Below, in pieces: positions 26,685-33,802 of a stretch of DNA of 42,318 nt. The notes beneath the pieces were generated by a model. That model was not told the origin of the DNA, searched no databases, and was given only the letters and a program-made list of their open reading frames with translations. The DNA comes from Saccharothrix sp. NRRL B-16348. Lineage in GTDB: Bacteria > Actinomycetota > Actinomycetes > Mycobacteriales > Pseudonocardiaceae. A program made the translations under genes and the position numbers. Each line of letters starts with the position of its first letter. The stretch's first letter is position 1. The stretch covers positions 1-42,318 of the forward strand of contig NZ_LGED01000237.1 in assembly GCF_001280085.1 (NCBI RefSeq), given 5' to 3'.

Positions 26685-27086
26685 CTAGACCTCGACCAGG
26701 TTCGGGTCGGGGTCGCGGGCCTCGTCCCACACCCCGGCGATGATCTCGGTCTTGGTGATCACCTGGTCACGGCGGCGCAGGAGGAACTCCAGCACCGCGG
26801 ACTCCTTGGCGGTCAGGTTGATCGGTGTGCGGCCACCTGCAGGTGCGCCCCGACCGGGTCCAGCTCCAGGTCTCCGGCACGGAGCACGACCGGTCGCGGG
26901 GTGGCGCCTCGACGTGCCAGTGCCCGCAGGCGGGCGACCAGGACCGGATAGGAGAACGGTTTGGGTCAGGTAGTCGTCCGCGCCCGACAGCCCGTCCAGA
27001 CCGTCGTATTCCACGTCGGCGGTGAAATTCTCCGCCGCGAGCCCGCGGACGAGTAGTCCGGCCGACCGACGATCGTCCTCCACCAC
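26685..27086 (-). pseudogene. Decayed OmpR-type response regulator
   Basis: The receiver begins VEDDRRSAGLLVRGLAAENF but jumps from YDGLDGL to SGADDYLT, so the phosphorylated Asp and its surrounding strands are deleted. The Lys loop is replaced (YLTQTVLL rather than YLTKPF) by a frameshift, and the effector winged helix returns in frame (LTAKESAVLEFLLRRRDQVITKTEI). A TAG after NLVEV at 26685-26687 interrupts the last part; beyond it VSALRRKIDTPFDRRT continues and runs straight into the kinase remnant. The gene is clearly broken, with independent lesions. Confidence 0.85.
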
Positions 27087-27150
27087 CGGCGTCGTCAGGG
27101 TTTGTCAGGCAATCGGTGGTACGAGTGGTATTCGTCGACTATTGGCGTCT

Positions 27151-27804
27151 TCAGCAGCTCTGGTAGAAGAATTCGGCGGTTTTGTGGTCCGGTGAGAGGA
27201 ACAGGTAGCCGACGCCGCTGTCGCCGAAGTTGACTTCGAAGGGCAGTTGGTAGGAGTCGAACTGCGCGACCAGTTGCCAGCCGTCGCCGGGGAGGTCGTC
27301 GCCCTGCAACCAGACCGGCACGACGTCGGGGCCGCCGAGTTGGTTCATCCGGATGCTGCCCGCGGCGTCTTTCCGGCGCTCGCTCAGCACTTCCTCCAGT
27401 CGTTCCTCCCGGTCGTCCGGGTCCTCGTCCTCGACCGGCTCCAGGTTCTGCTCGACGTGGGAGAAGTCGATCTCTTCCTCGACACGGAGCAGGTGGACCT
27501 GGCCCAGCTCGGTCGGGCCGGTGGCCGACGCACGGGTCTCGAACGACTCGGTGACCTGCCCGCCCGGCTGGACGACGGTGGCGTGCTCTCCCGAGAACCC
27601 GATCGCGAACAGGTACACCATCCGGTCCCCGTCCGCCGCCGGCACGCGGAACTGGCCCATGAACGGGGCGAGGTCGTCCTCGTACGGGTCGACGGGCCAC
27701 TGTGGCTCCTCCAGCCAGTGCGGCAGGCCGCCCAGCCTGGTGCCGTCCGTGACGGCTGCCTCGGCGTCACCCGCCGGGTGGTAGGACGTGAAGCGGTACC
27801 GCAT
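27151..27804 (-). CDS. DUF1963 (YwqG-like) family protein
   Basis: A 217-residue soluble, acidic protein. It shows the YwqG/DUF1963 pattern: GGLPHWL--PQWP near residue 30-40, FMGQFRVP, YLFAIGFSG, and a late block VWLQGDDLPGDGWQLVAQFDSY with LFLSPDHKTAEFFYQSC at the end. These proteins are intracellular and of unknown function; several sit beside toxin or immunity genes. The ATG at 27804 has GGGGGATC upstream; 27873 would add 23 residues without a ribosome site. It appears intact although it lies between two pseudogenes, and is transcribed towards the broken response regulator. Confidence 0.65.
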   Translation of the reverse strand: MRYRFTSYHPAGDAEAAVTDGTRLGGLPHWLEEPQWPVDPYEDDLAPFMGQFRVPAADGDRMVYLFAIGFSGEHATVVQPGGQVTESFETRASATGPTELGQVHLLRVEEEIDFSHVEQNLEPVEDEDPDDREERLEEVLSERRKDAAGSIRMNQLGGPDVVPVWLQGDDLPGDGWQLVAQFDSYQLPFEVNFGDSGVGYLFLSPDHKTAEFFYQSC

Positions 27805-27941
27805 GTGGATCCCCCGTGGTGCACCGATCTGCATTGCCACCGCACAAGTTATCGCCCGGCGACGAGTCACCACTTCGGCACCTATCGGGGGACGGATCGC
27901 GGACGTAGGGTCCGGCGCGCCGGGGGTACCGCCGTGATCGG

Positions 27942-28164
27942 ATGCGTCGACTACGTCAACAACGGGTTCGCAGACTCGCGGTGCTGGGTGCGGTGACGCT
28001 GGCGCTCAGCGCCGCGGTGACCGGATCGTCCGGCGCCCACCCGGACCACGGTGGTGGTGGTCGGGAGGACTTCCCCGGCGAGGGGATCGCGGACGGTCTG
28101 TACACACTACGTGCTCGCCGGCGACCGCGACTTCGGCCTCTACGTCTTCCACTACGACGGCTGA
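27942..28164 (+). pseudogene. Frameshifted small secreted protein
   Basis: From ATG 27942 the frame encodes a signal peptide (VRRLAVLGAVTLALSAAVTGSSGA) and a short mature part to about GIADGLYT. Then a one-base shift is needed to continue as YVLAGDRDFGLYVFHYDG, which ends in a TGA at 28162-28164, four bases before a perfect terminator hairpin. The terminator right after that stop supports the idea that the second frame is the true end. In the present sequence the first frame runs on into the terminator and the HxlR gene region. It was probably a protein of about 73 residues of unknown function. Confidence 0.6.
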
Positions 28165-28168
28165 CCAG

Positions 28169-28210
28169 GCGATCCGTCGGGACCGGCGCCGGCCGGTCCC
28201 GACGGATCGC
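28169..28210. terminator. Perfect bidirectional hairpin terminator
   Basis: An 18-base perfect stem (28169-28186 with 28193-28210) and a six-base loop, CGCCGG, lie between the rightward small secreted gene and the leftward HxlR gene, whose stop is six bases away. There is no long T-tract, as usual in actinomycetes. It should stop transcription from both sides. Confidence 0.88.
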
Positions 28211-28215
28211 GATCG

Positions 28216-28599
28216 TCAAGCGGGCTGACGCCGGTCGTAGTCCTGCTGGCGTTGTCGGATCTCGTCGGCGTGGGCGGTCGTCCAGCCGTACAGGTGGCCG
28301 AACGGTTCGCGCAGGGATTCGCCGAGCGGGGTGAGGGAGTACTCGACGCCGACCGGTGAGGTCGGCAGCACGCGCCGTTCGACCATCCCGTTGCGCTCCA
28401 GGCGGCGCAGGGTCTGGGTCAGGACCCGCTGGGTCACGCCTTCGAGGCGGCGTTTGACGTCGTTGAACCGGCGGGGCCGGTCGAGGACGGCCAGCGCCAT
28501 CATCGACCACTTGTCCGCGATCTGGTCCAGGATCGGGCGGCTGGGGCAGTCCGCCCGATAGACGATCCCCGTGTCCGCGCCGGTGTCGCCGGTGGTCAT
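28216..28599 (-). CDS. HxlR-family transcriptional regulator
   Basis: A 127-residue winged-helix protein. The HxlR signature is clear: an N-terminal DCPSRPILDQIADKW with the conserved Cys, RFNDVKRRLEGVTQRVLTQTLRRLERNGMVERR (helix-turn-helix) and YSLTPLGESL (wing). The Cys of such proteins often senses aldehydes, quinones or oxidants. I chose the ATG at 28599 since GGAGG lies eight bases before it; the ATG at 28614 has poor spacing. The gene is divergent from the enoyl-CoA hydratase gene, with an inverted repeat between them, so it probably controls that gene and itself. Confidence 0.9.
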   Translation of the reverse strand: MTTGDTGADTGIVYRADCPSRPILDQIADKWSMMALAVLDRPRRFNDVKRRLEGVTQRVLTQTLRRLERNGMVERRVLPTSPVGVEYSLTPLGESLREPFGHLYGWTTAHADEIRQRQQDYDRRQPA

Positions 28600-28668
28600 G
28601 TCGGTATCCTCCATGATCCTTGGGATGCCTCAAGTGCGTTCTTGACGCCGGTCGCCCGTCGCCGCAGC

Positions 28669-28691
28669 CTAGGTATACATCAGGAACCTAG
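28669..28691. promoter_or_regulatory. Operator candidate of the HxlR regulator
   Basis: The inverted repeat CTAGGT-N11-ACCTAG lies in the 123-base divergent gap between the HxlR gene and the enoyl-CoA hydratase gene. Its half-site spacing (centre to centre 17 bases) is suitable for a winged-helix dimer. A TATAC element lies inside it. This is inferred, not demonstrated. Confidence 0.5.
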
Positions 28692-28722
28692 ACGCCTGAC
28701 AGGAACCGATCGGAGATCCTTC

Positions 28723-29556
28723 GTGCACCACGACGCCTACGCGACCCTGCGAGTGAGCCGTGAGGCCGGCATCGCCCGCGTCACCATCGACAACCCGCCC
28801 GTCAACGTCCTGGACGTCGCCCTCATGACCGACCTGCGGCGGCTGTTGACCGGGCTGCGGGACGACGATTCGGTCCGGGTGATCGTGTTCGACAGCGCCG
28901 ACCCGGACTTCTTCATCGCCCACGTCGACATGTCCCTGGTCGACGCGCCGGACGCCTTCGACGACCTCGCGGCCGACACGCCCGACGGCGTCAACGTCTT
29001 CCAGGCACTCGGGGAGCTGCTCCGGCGCCAGCCCCAGGTGACGATCGTCAAGCTCGCCGGCCTGGCCCGCGGCGGCGGGGCGGAGTTCGTCACGGCGGCG
29101 GACATGGCGTTCGCGGCGATCGGTCGCGCCGGGATCGGCCAGGTCGAGGCTCTCATGGGGATCGTGCCGGGCGGGGGAGGCACCCAGTACCTCGCCGGCC
29201 GGATCGGCCGCAACCGCGCTTTGGAGGTGGTGCTCGGCGCCGCGCTGCACGACGCGCGGACCGCCGAGCGCTACGGCTGGGTGAACCGGGCCGTGCCCGC
29301 CGACGAGCTGGACGACTTCGTGGACCGCCTCGCCCGCGACATCGCCGCCCTGCCCGAGGGCGTGGTCGGCGCGACGAAGCGCGCCATCGTCCCCGACGAC
29401 CTGGCCGAGGGCTACCTGCGGGAGCACGACGCGTGGGCGGGCCAGGTCGTCCTGCCCGCCGCCGAACGGCTGATCCGCGGCGGCCTGGCCCGCGGCGCCC
29501 AGACCCGTGACGGCGAACGCGACCTTGAGGGCCTGCTCCGCGGGCTGGCCGGCTGA
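28723..29556 (+). CDS. Enoyl-CoA hydratase/isomerase family protein
   Basis: A 277-residue crotonase-fold protein. The N-terminal strand ARVTIDNPPVNVLDVALM, the oxyanion-hole block KLAGLARGGGAEFV and the block GQVEALMGIVPGGGGTQYLAGRIG are typical. A Glu aligns with the family's first catalytic acid (in QVEA), but the second position is Gly, so it may be an isomerase or decarboxylase-like member or act on an unusual thioester. The GTG at 28723 has GGAG nine bases upstream. The substrate is unknown. It is divergent from the HxlR gene and thus probably induced by a small reactive compound. Confidence 0.85.
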   Translation: MHHDAYATLRVSREAGIARVTIDNPPVNVLDVALMTDLRRLLTGLRDDDSVRVIVFDSADPDFFIAHVDMSLVDAPDAFDDLAADTPDGVNVFQALGELLRRQPQVTIVKLAGLARGGGAEFVTAADMAFAAIGRAGIGQVEALMGIVPGGGGTQYLAGRIGRNRALEVVLGAALHDARTAERYGWVNRAVPADELDDFVDRLARDIAALPEGVVGATKRAIVPDDLAEGYLREHDAWAGQVVLPAAERLIRGGLARGAQTRDGERDLEGLLRGLAG

Positions 29557-29668
29557 TCAGCGTGCCGCGCGGATAGGGCCGAACGTGTGCACTTCACCGA
29601 TTCCGACGACACCGCGCGGCGTCGAATGATTCACTCGCCCCGTTCAAGGGCGGAGGTGTCGAACGAGC

Positions 29669-30916
29669 GTGCGCAAGGAGTTACGCGCCTATCTCCGGCG
29701 CTCCGAGGGCAAGCTGGCCATGATCGCCGCGCTGACGTCCGTCTCGGCGCTGCTGCTCGGCCTGATCGGCCTGGTGGTGCTCCAGGGCAGGCAGAACCTG
29801 CTGGACGACGCCGTGGAACGGCGTGGCGTGCTCACGTCCGCGGCCCTCGACATCTACCGCGCGTTCGCGGACGCCGACGCCACCTCGCTCGACGCGGTGC
29901 TGGTGAACCAGCAGCGCTCGCCGCAGTTGCAGCAGGAGTTCCGGGAGAACGTCTTCGACGCGCTCGACGCGTTGCGGACGGCGGCGGAGCGGGACGGTGG
30001 CGGGAGCGCGGCCGAACGCGTCCAGCGCCTCACCGACCTGGTGCCGCAGTACGTGCAGCTCGTGGAGACCGGCTGGAGCGCCGCCCGCGAGGGCCACCCG
30101 GTCGCCACCTCCTACCTGAGCCAGGCGAGCTTCCTGGCGCGCGACAAGATCCTCGAAGACGCCGCGGCACTGCACCGGGAGCAGATCACCGAGCTCACCG
30201 AGGCCCAGAGCGACGCCTCCAGCCAGTCCTGGACCATCTGGCTGCTGGGTCTCGTCGTGCTGGGCGTCCTCCACTGGTCGAACAGGTTCCTCTTCCGGCA
30301 CACCAAACGCCGCTACAACACCGGCCTCATCGTCGCGGCGGTGCTGACCGGCGCCGCGCTCGTGGTCACCGCGGTCCCGCTGCTGATCTCCAGCGGTCAC
30401 GCCGACGACAGCATCCGGAACCGGGAGCAGGTGGTCGCACCGCTCGCGGAGGCGCGCAACGTCGGCCGGTCCGCCGACGGCAACGAGGCCCGCCTGCTGA
30501 TCTACCCGTCGGTCGGCGACAAGGAGGCGTTGAAGAACGACCTCGCCAGGATCGCCGAACTCATCACGGAGGCGCAGGAGACCGCCACCGACCGCGAGCA
30601 CATCGACCAGGCGGCCGACGCGACGCGGAAGTGGACCGACGCCGACGCCGCGCTGATCGCCACCGACGCGAAGCTCACCTACCCGGACACCGTCGCGCTC
30701 GTGACGCCGCCCGAGCAGGGCAGGTCGACGGCGGAGCTGGTGGACGAGCACCTCACCGCGGCGATCTCCGCCTACACCACCGCGTCCGCCGCCTCCACCG
30801 CGAAGGCACGCGCGTGGATCAGCGGACTGGACGTCGTCTTCGCCCTGCTGATGGCGGGTGCGGCCATCGCGGCACTGGCCGGACTCAGGCCCCGGATCGC
30901 GGAGTACTACCGATGA
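29669..30916 (+). CDS. glnX: GlnX-like membrane sensor protein
   Basis: A 415-residue membrane protein with TM segments at about 16-39, 188-204, 218-241 and 388-408. Residues about 42-185 and 242-385 are helical extracytoplasmic bundles rich in Ala, Glu and Arg. This matches GlnX of mycobacteria, which couples the binding protein GlnH to the kinase PknG for sensing of amino acids. The GTG at 29669 has GGAGG upstream. The stop overlaps the glnH start as ATGA, so both are made together. No kinase or HAMP domain is present. The call rests on topology and on the glnH and pknG neighbours; residue similarity is moderate. Confidence 0.75.
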   Translation: MRKELRAYLRRSEGKLAMIAALTSVSALLLGLIGLVVLQGRQNLLDDAVERRGVLTSAALDIYRAFADADATSLDAVLVNQQRSPQLQQEFRENVFDALDALRTAAERDGGGSAAERVQRLTDLVPQYVQLVETGWSAAREGHPVATSYLSQASFLARDKILEDAAALHREQITELTEAQSDASSQSWTIWLLGLVVLGVLHWSNRFLFRHTKRRYNTGLIVAAVLTGAALVVTAVPLLISSGHADDSIRNREQVVAPLAEARNVGRSADGNEARLLIYPSVGDKEALKNDLARIAELITEAQETATDREHIDQAADATRKWTDADAALIATDAKLTYPDTVALVTPPEQGRSTAELVDEHLTAAISAYTTASAASTAKARAWISGLDVVFALLMAGAAIAALAGLRPRIAEYYR

Positions 30917-31986
30917 AACGTCTGCTGCTGGTCCTCCTGCTGCTCACGGGCTGCGCGGTGCAGCCCGCCCAGCCGGTCGAGCGCACCGCCGAACCCGTGC
31001 TGCCCAACGGGTACCGCGATCCCGGGCAGCCGGCCTCACTGCCGCCGGAGTGCACGACGCAGGACGGCAGGGCGAAGTACGACCCGAGGCGCACCCTCAA
31101 CTCCGCGGGCGGCCAAGGCGACGGCACGAGCGTGCTCGACGGCGCCACGCTCGCGGAGATCCGCGAGAACGGACTCGACGTCGGCGTCAGCCAGACCACG
31201 CCCCTGCTCAGCCGCCGCGACCAGGTGACGGGCGCGATGCAGGGCTTCGAGATCGAGCTGATCAACGAGATCGCGGCCGAGCTGTTCGGCCGTCCGATCC
31301 AGCCGAACGACCCGATGCTGCGCCTGGTCACCATGCCCACCGGCAGCAGGCTGCTCGCGCTCGACACCGAGAAGAACAACGCCACCAAGGACGCCGACCA
31401 GACGTTGCGCGAGGTCCCGGTCGTGGACATGGTCGTCGCCGACGTGACGATGACCTGCGACCGCGTCTTCAACCACGACATCATCTACTCGACGCCCTAC
31501 CTCGCCACGAACGCGGGCCTGCTGACCCGCAAGGGCACCGAGGCGCGCGACTCGCTGGCCAAGCTGCGCGACCGGAAGGTGTGCGCCGCGTCGGCCACCA
31601 CGAGCATCGTCGACCTGCTCGAGTCGCAGAAGACCACCGGCATCAAGCCGGTGTCCACGCCCGACTCCAGCGAGTGCCTGATGCTGCTGCAACGCGGCCT
31701 CGTGGACGCGGTCTACACCGACTTCCCGATCCTGCAGGGCCTGCAGATGCAGGACCCCGGCACCCAGCTGACCGACCTGCCCGGCCAGGGCGGCGGCACG
31801 GCGGGGGTCGCGATCAGCAACAAGCACAAGGACCTGGTCCGGTTCGTCAACGGCGTGATCGCCCGGATGCGCGCGGACGGCTCGCTGCAGGCCTCGCACG
31901 ACAAGTGGTTCCGCGACAACGTGCGGGCGGCAGGGGTCCAGGAGGGGCCGGTGCTCCCGCTGCCGCCCATCACCTACGTCGACTAG
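30913..31986 (+). CDS. glnH: GlnH-like amino-acid-binding lipoprotein
   Basis: A 357-residue periplasmic-type binding protein. The first 16 residues are a lipoprotein signal peptide, with lipobox LLTGC at the Cys near residue 14. A 60-residue leader linker contains CTT and Pro residues. The type 2 binding fold then shows LDVGVSQTTPLLS, GFEIELINEIAAELFG, VDMVVADVTMTCDRV, STPYLATNAGLL and AVYTDFPILQGLQ. Family members bind glutamate, aspartate or glutamine. No ABC permease or ATPase gene is adjacent, which supports a sensing role with GlnX rather than transport. The stop TAG at 31984-31986 shares bases with the stop of the convergent gene. Confidence 0.85.
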   Translation: MKRLLLVLLLLTGCAVQPAQPVERTAEPVLPNGYRDPGQPASLPPECTTQDGRAKYDPRRTLNSAGGQGDGTSVLDGATLAEIRENGLDVGVSQTTPLLSRRDQVTGAMQGFEIELINEIAAELFGRPIQPNDPMLRLVTMPTGSRLLALDTEKNNATKDADQTLREVPVVDMVVADVTMTCDRVFNHDIIYSTPYLATNAGLLTRKGTEARDSLAKLRDRKVCAASATTSIVDLLESQKTTGIKPVSTPDSSECLMLLQRGLVDAVYTDFPILQGLQMQDPGTQLTDLPGQGGGTAGVAISNKHKDLVRFVNGVIARMRADGSLQASHDKWFRDNVRAAGVQEGPVLPLPPITYVD

Positions 31987-32342
31987 TCGCCTTCCTCGAC
32001 GACCTCTTCCTCCAGCGGTCCGTTGTCGCGACGCCACCGCAGCTTCACCTCGAACTGACCTTGCACGCCGGTGCGCGCGATCACCGCGCCGGCCTCGGCG
32101 TCGAGCTTCAACCCGAACTTCAGCTCCACCTCGTCCGGCGCGCGCGTCATCGACGTGAACTGTGCCAGCGCCGACGCGGCCGCGTCCCGCACTCCAGCGA
32201 CCGCCTGCTCGAACGTGTCCCGCGCCTCCTGCAGCACCCTCCCGGTCCGTCCGGCGCGCGAGACGCCGGGGACCTCGGTCACCTCGACGAGGACCGAGCC
32301 CCCGCCGGCCAGCGGGAAACGCACGAGCTCCGAATCAGTCAC
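31983..32342 (-). CDS. Trypsin-co-occurring domain (Trypco1/CU044_2847-type) protein
   Basis: A 119-residue soluble protein. The pattern ELVRFPLAGGGSVLVEVTE, a central helix of Ala/Arg, then VELKFGLKLDAEAGAVIA and VKLRWRRD is the CU044_2847/Trypco1 domain. These proteins usually accompany trypsin-like proteases in actinomycete conflict operons; here a trypsin-like gene heads the same operon. The GTG at 32342 is preceded by GAGGG; a TTG six bases earlier is less likely. It ends in an acidic tail (EEEVVEEGD). Its stop overlaps glnH's on the other strand. It is likely an effector or adaptor of the protease; the mechanism is unknown. Confidence 0.72.
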   Translation of the reverse strand: MTDSELVRFPLAGGGSVLVEVTEVPGVSRAGRTGRVLQEARDTFEQAVAGVRDAAASALAQFTSMTRAPDEVELKFGLKLDAEAGAVIARTGVQGQFEVKLRWRRDNGPLEEEVVEEGD

Positions 32343-32356
32343 GAACAACCCTCATC

Positions 32357-33793
32357 TCATCCGGCCAGCGGTTCGCCGCAGGCGCCGCAGAACTTGTACC
32401 TGCCTTCCCACCGCTGCGCGCACTTCGGACAGGTGAGGTCCGGAAGTGCCGCTTCGAGAGGGTCGTCCACGGGAGTCTTGGCCGCAAGGGGAGGAGGCAT
32501 GGCCGCGGGGCTCATGCTCGACATCACCGAGCTCATCCCCGCGTACAGCAGCTCCTCCGGCGTGAGCCCCGACCGGATCCGCACGTTCCCGTCGGCCGGG
32601 TCGCCGATCACGTCGACCAGCCGCAGCAGCCGGTTCAGCACCTTGTCGTTGCCGAGCGAACTCGCCAGCGCCACCGCACGTCCCCAGTGCCGGGCCGCCG
32701 CGTCCAGGTCGTCCGCGTCGTGCGCGTCGCAGCCCGCCGTCACGGCCTCGCCCAGCTCGGTCTGCCGCGTCACGTGCGCGATCTTCGGGTCGATCACGCT
32801 GGACAGCTTCAGGTCGTTGGTCCACTGCGCCACCACCAGGGCCGGGTCGCACACCTGCACGAACTCCGTCGAACCCGGCTTGCGCACCTCCAGGTCGACC
32901 CGCGCCACCCGCACGTCGTGGTTCAGGCTCACCCCGGCCGACGACACGCCGAGCCGCAGGAAGAACTCGCGGGTCTCGGCGCCCCACGACCCGGTCGGGA
33001 ACGCGGTCTTCCGCTCGCCCAGCGGATCGCCTACCAGCGCGGCCTCGGTCGGGAACGTCTGCCGCAGGAAGTCGACCGACGAGCGGGTCGTCGTCGACAC
33101 CACGAGCCGCGCCTCGGGGATGACCTTCTCCATCGCCGTCCTGGTCATCGCCTCGAAGTCGGCGACGAGGTCTTCCGGCCGCCGCACGGCGTCCGCGGTG
33201 CCGTGCAGCGCCTCGGCGATCCGCAGCAGGTCGCGCTTGTCCCAGTCCGCGCCGACACCGCGTGCGTCACAGGTGAACACCCGGGAGCACTCCGGCAGCT
33301 CGTGGTCGAGCTTCGAGTCGCCGGGGTTGTTCTGCCCGTCGGTGAGCATGATGACGTGCCGCACCGCGGTCGGGTGCCCGGACAGCAGGCTCCGCGCCAG
33401 CTCCAGCCACTCGCCCATGCTCGTGCCGCCACCGGCTTTCAGCAGCCGCACGGCGTTCTTCGCGTCCCGGCGGGTCTTCTGGGTCGCCGCGATCAGCCGC
33501 GGTCCGGCCGGGTAGACGACCCGCGCGTCGTGCGTCCCCTCGATCACCGCGAACAACGCGCCGTCGCGCAACGCGTCGATCGCCGCGCTCGTCGCCCGTT
33601 GCGCCGCCGCCATCTTGTTGCGCGGGAACGCCATCGAGCCGGAGCAGTCGATCGCGATCACCTGCGCGACCTCCGGTGCGGCTCCACCACCGACCACGCC
33701 CTGAGCGGACACGGTCAGCACCGCGTCCATCTCGTCGTCCTCCGTGGACAGGTAGCGGTTCTGGCTCACCGACAACGAAAACCCGGACTCCAT
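32357..33793 (-). CDS. VWA-domain protein with C-terminal zinc ribbon
   Basis: A 478-residue cytoplasmic protein. The von Willebrand factor A domain (about 40-215) has a complete MIDAS motif DCSGS at 49-53, a GGTSM threonine loop and the LTDGQNN strand. A beta-rich domain (about 230-350) and a helical region follow. The last 24 residues are a zinc ribbon with C455, C458, C469 and C472 (CPKC...CGAC). The ATG at 33793 is preceded by GAGGGGGAG and lies ten bases after the kinase stop. VWA proteins in such operons are protein-binding platforms; the ribbon matches in style those of the PknG-like neighbour, suggesting that both sit in one complex. Confidence 0.85.
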   Translation of the reverse strand: MESGFSLSVSQNRYLSTEDDEMDAVLTVSAQGVVGGGAAPEVAQVIAIDCSGSMAFPRNKMAAAQRATSAAIDALRDGALFAVIEGTHDARVVYPAGPRLIAATQKTRRDAKNAVRLLKAGGGTSMGEWLELARSLLSGHPTAVRHVIMLTDGQNNPGDSKLDHELPECSRVFTCDARGVGADWDKRDLLRIAEALHGTADAVRRPEDLVADFEAMTRTAMEKVIPEARLVVSTTTRSSVDFLRQTFPTEAALVGDPLGERKTAFPTGSWGAETREFFLRLGVSSAGVSLNHDVRVARVDLEVRKPGSTEFVQVCDPALVVAQWTNDLKLSSVIDPKIAHVTRQTELGEAVTAGCDAHDADDLDAAARHWGRAVALASSLGNDKVLNRLLRLVDVIGDPADGNVRIRSGLTPEELLYAGMSSVMSSMSPAAMPPPLAAKTPVDDPLEAALPDLTCPKCAQRWEGRYKFCGACGEPLAG

Positions 33794-33802
33794 GGCTCCC
33801 CC

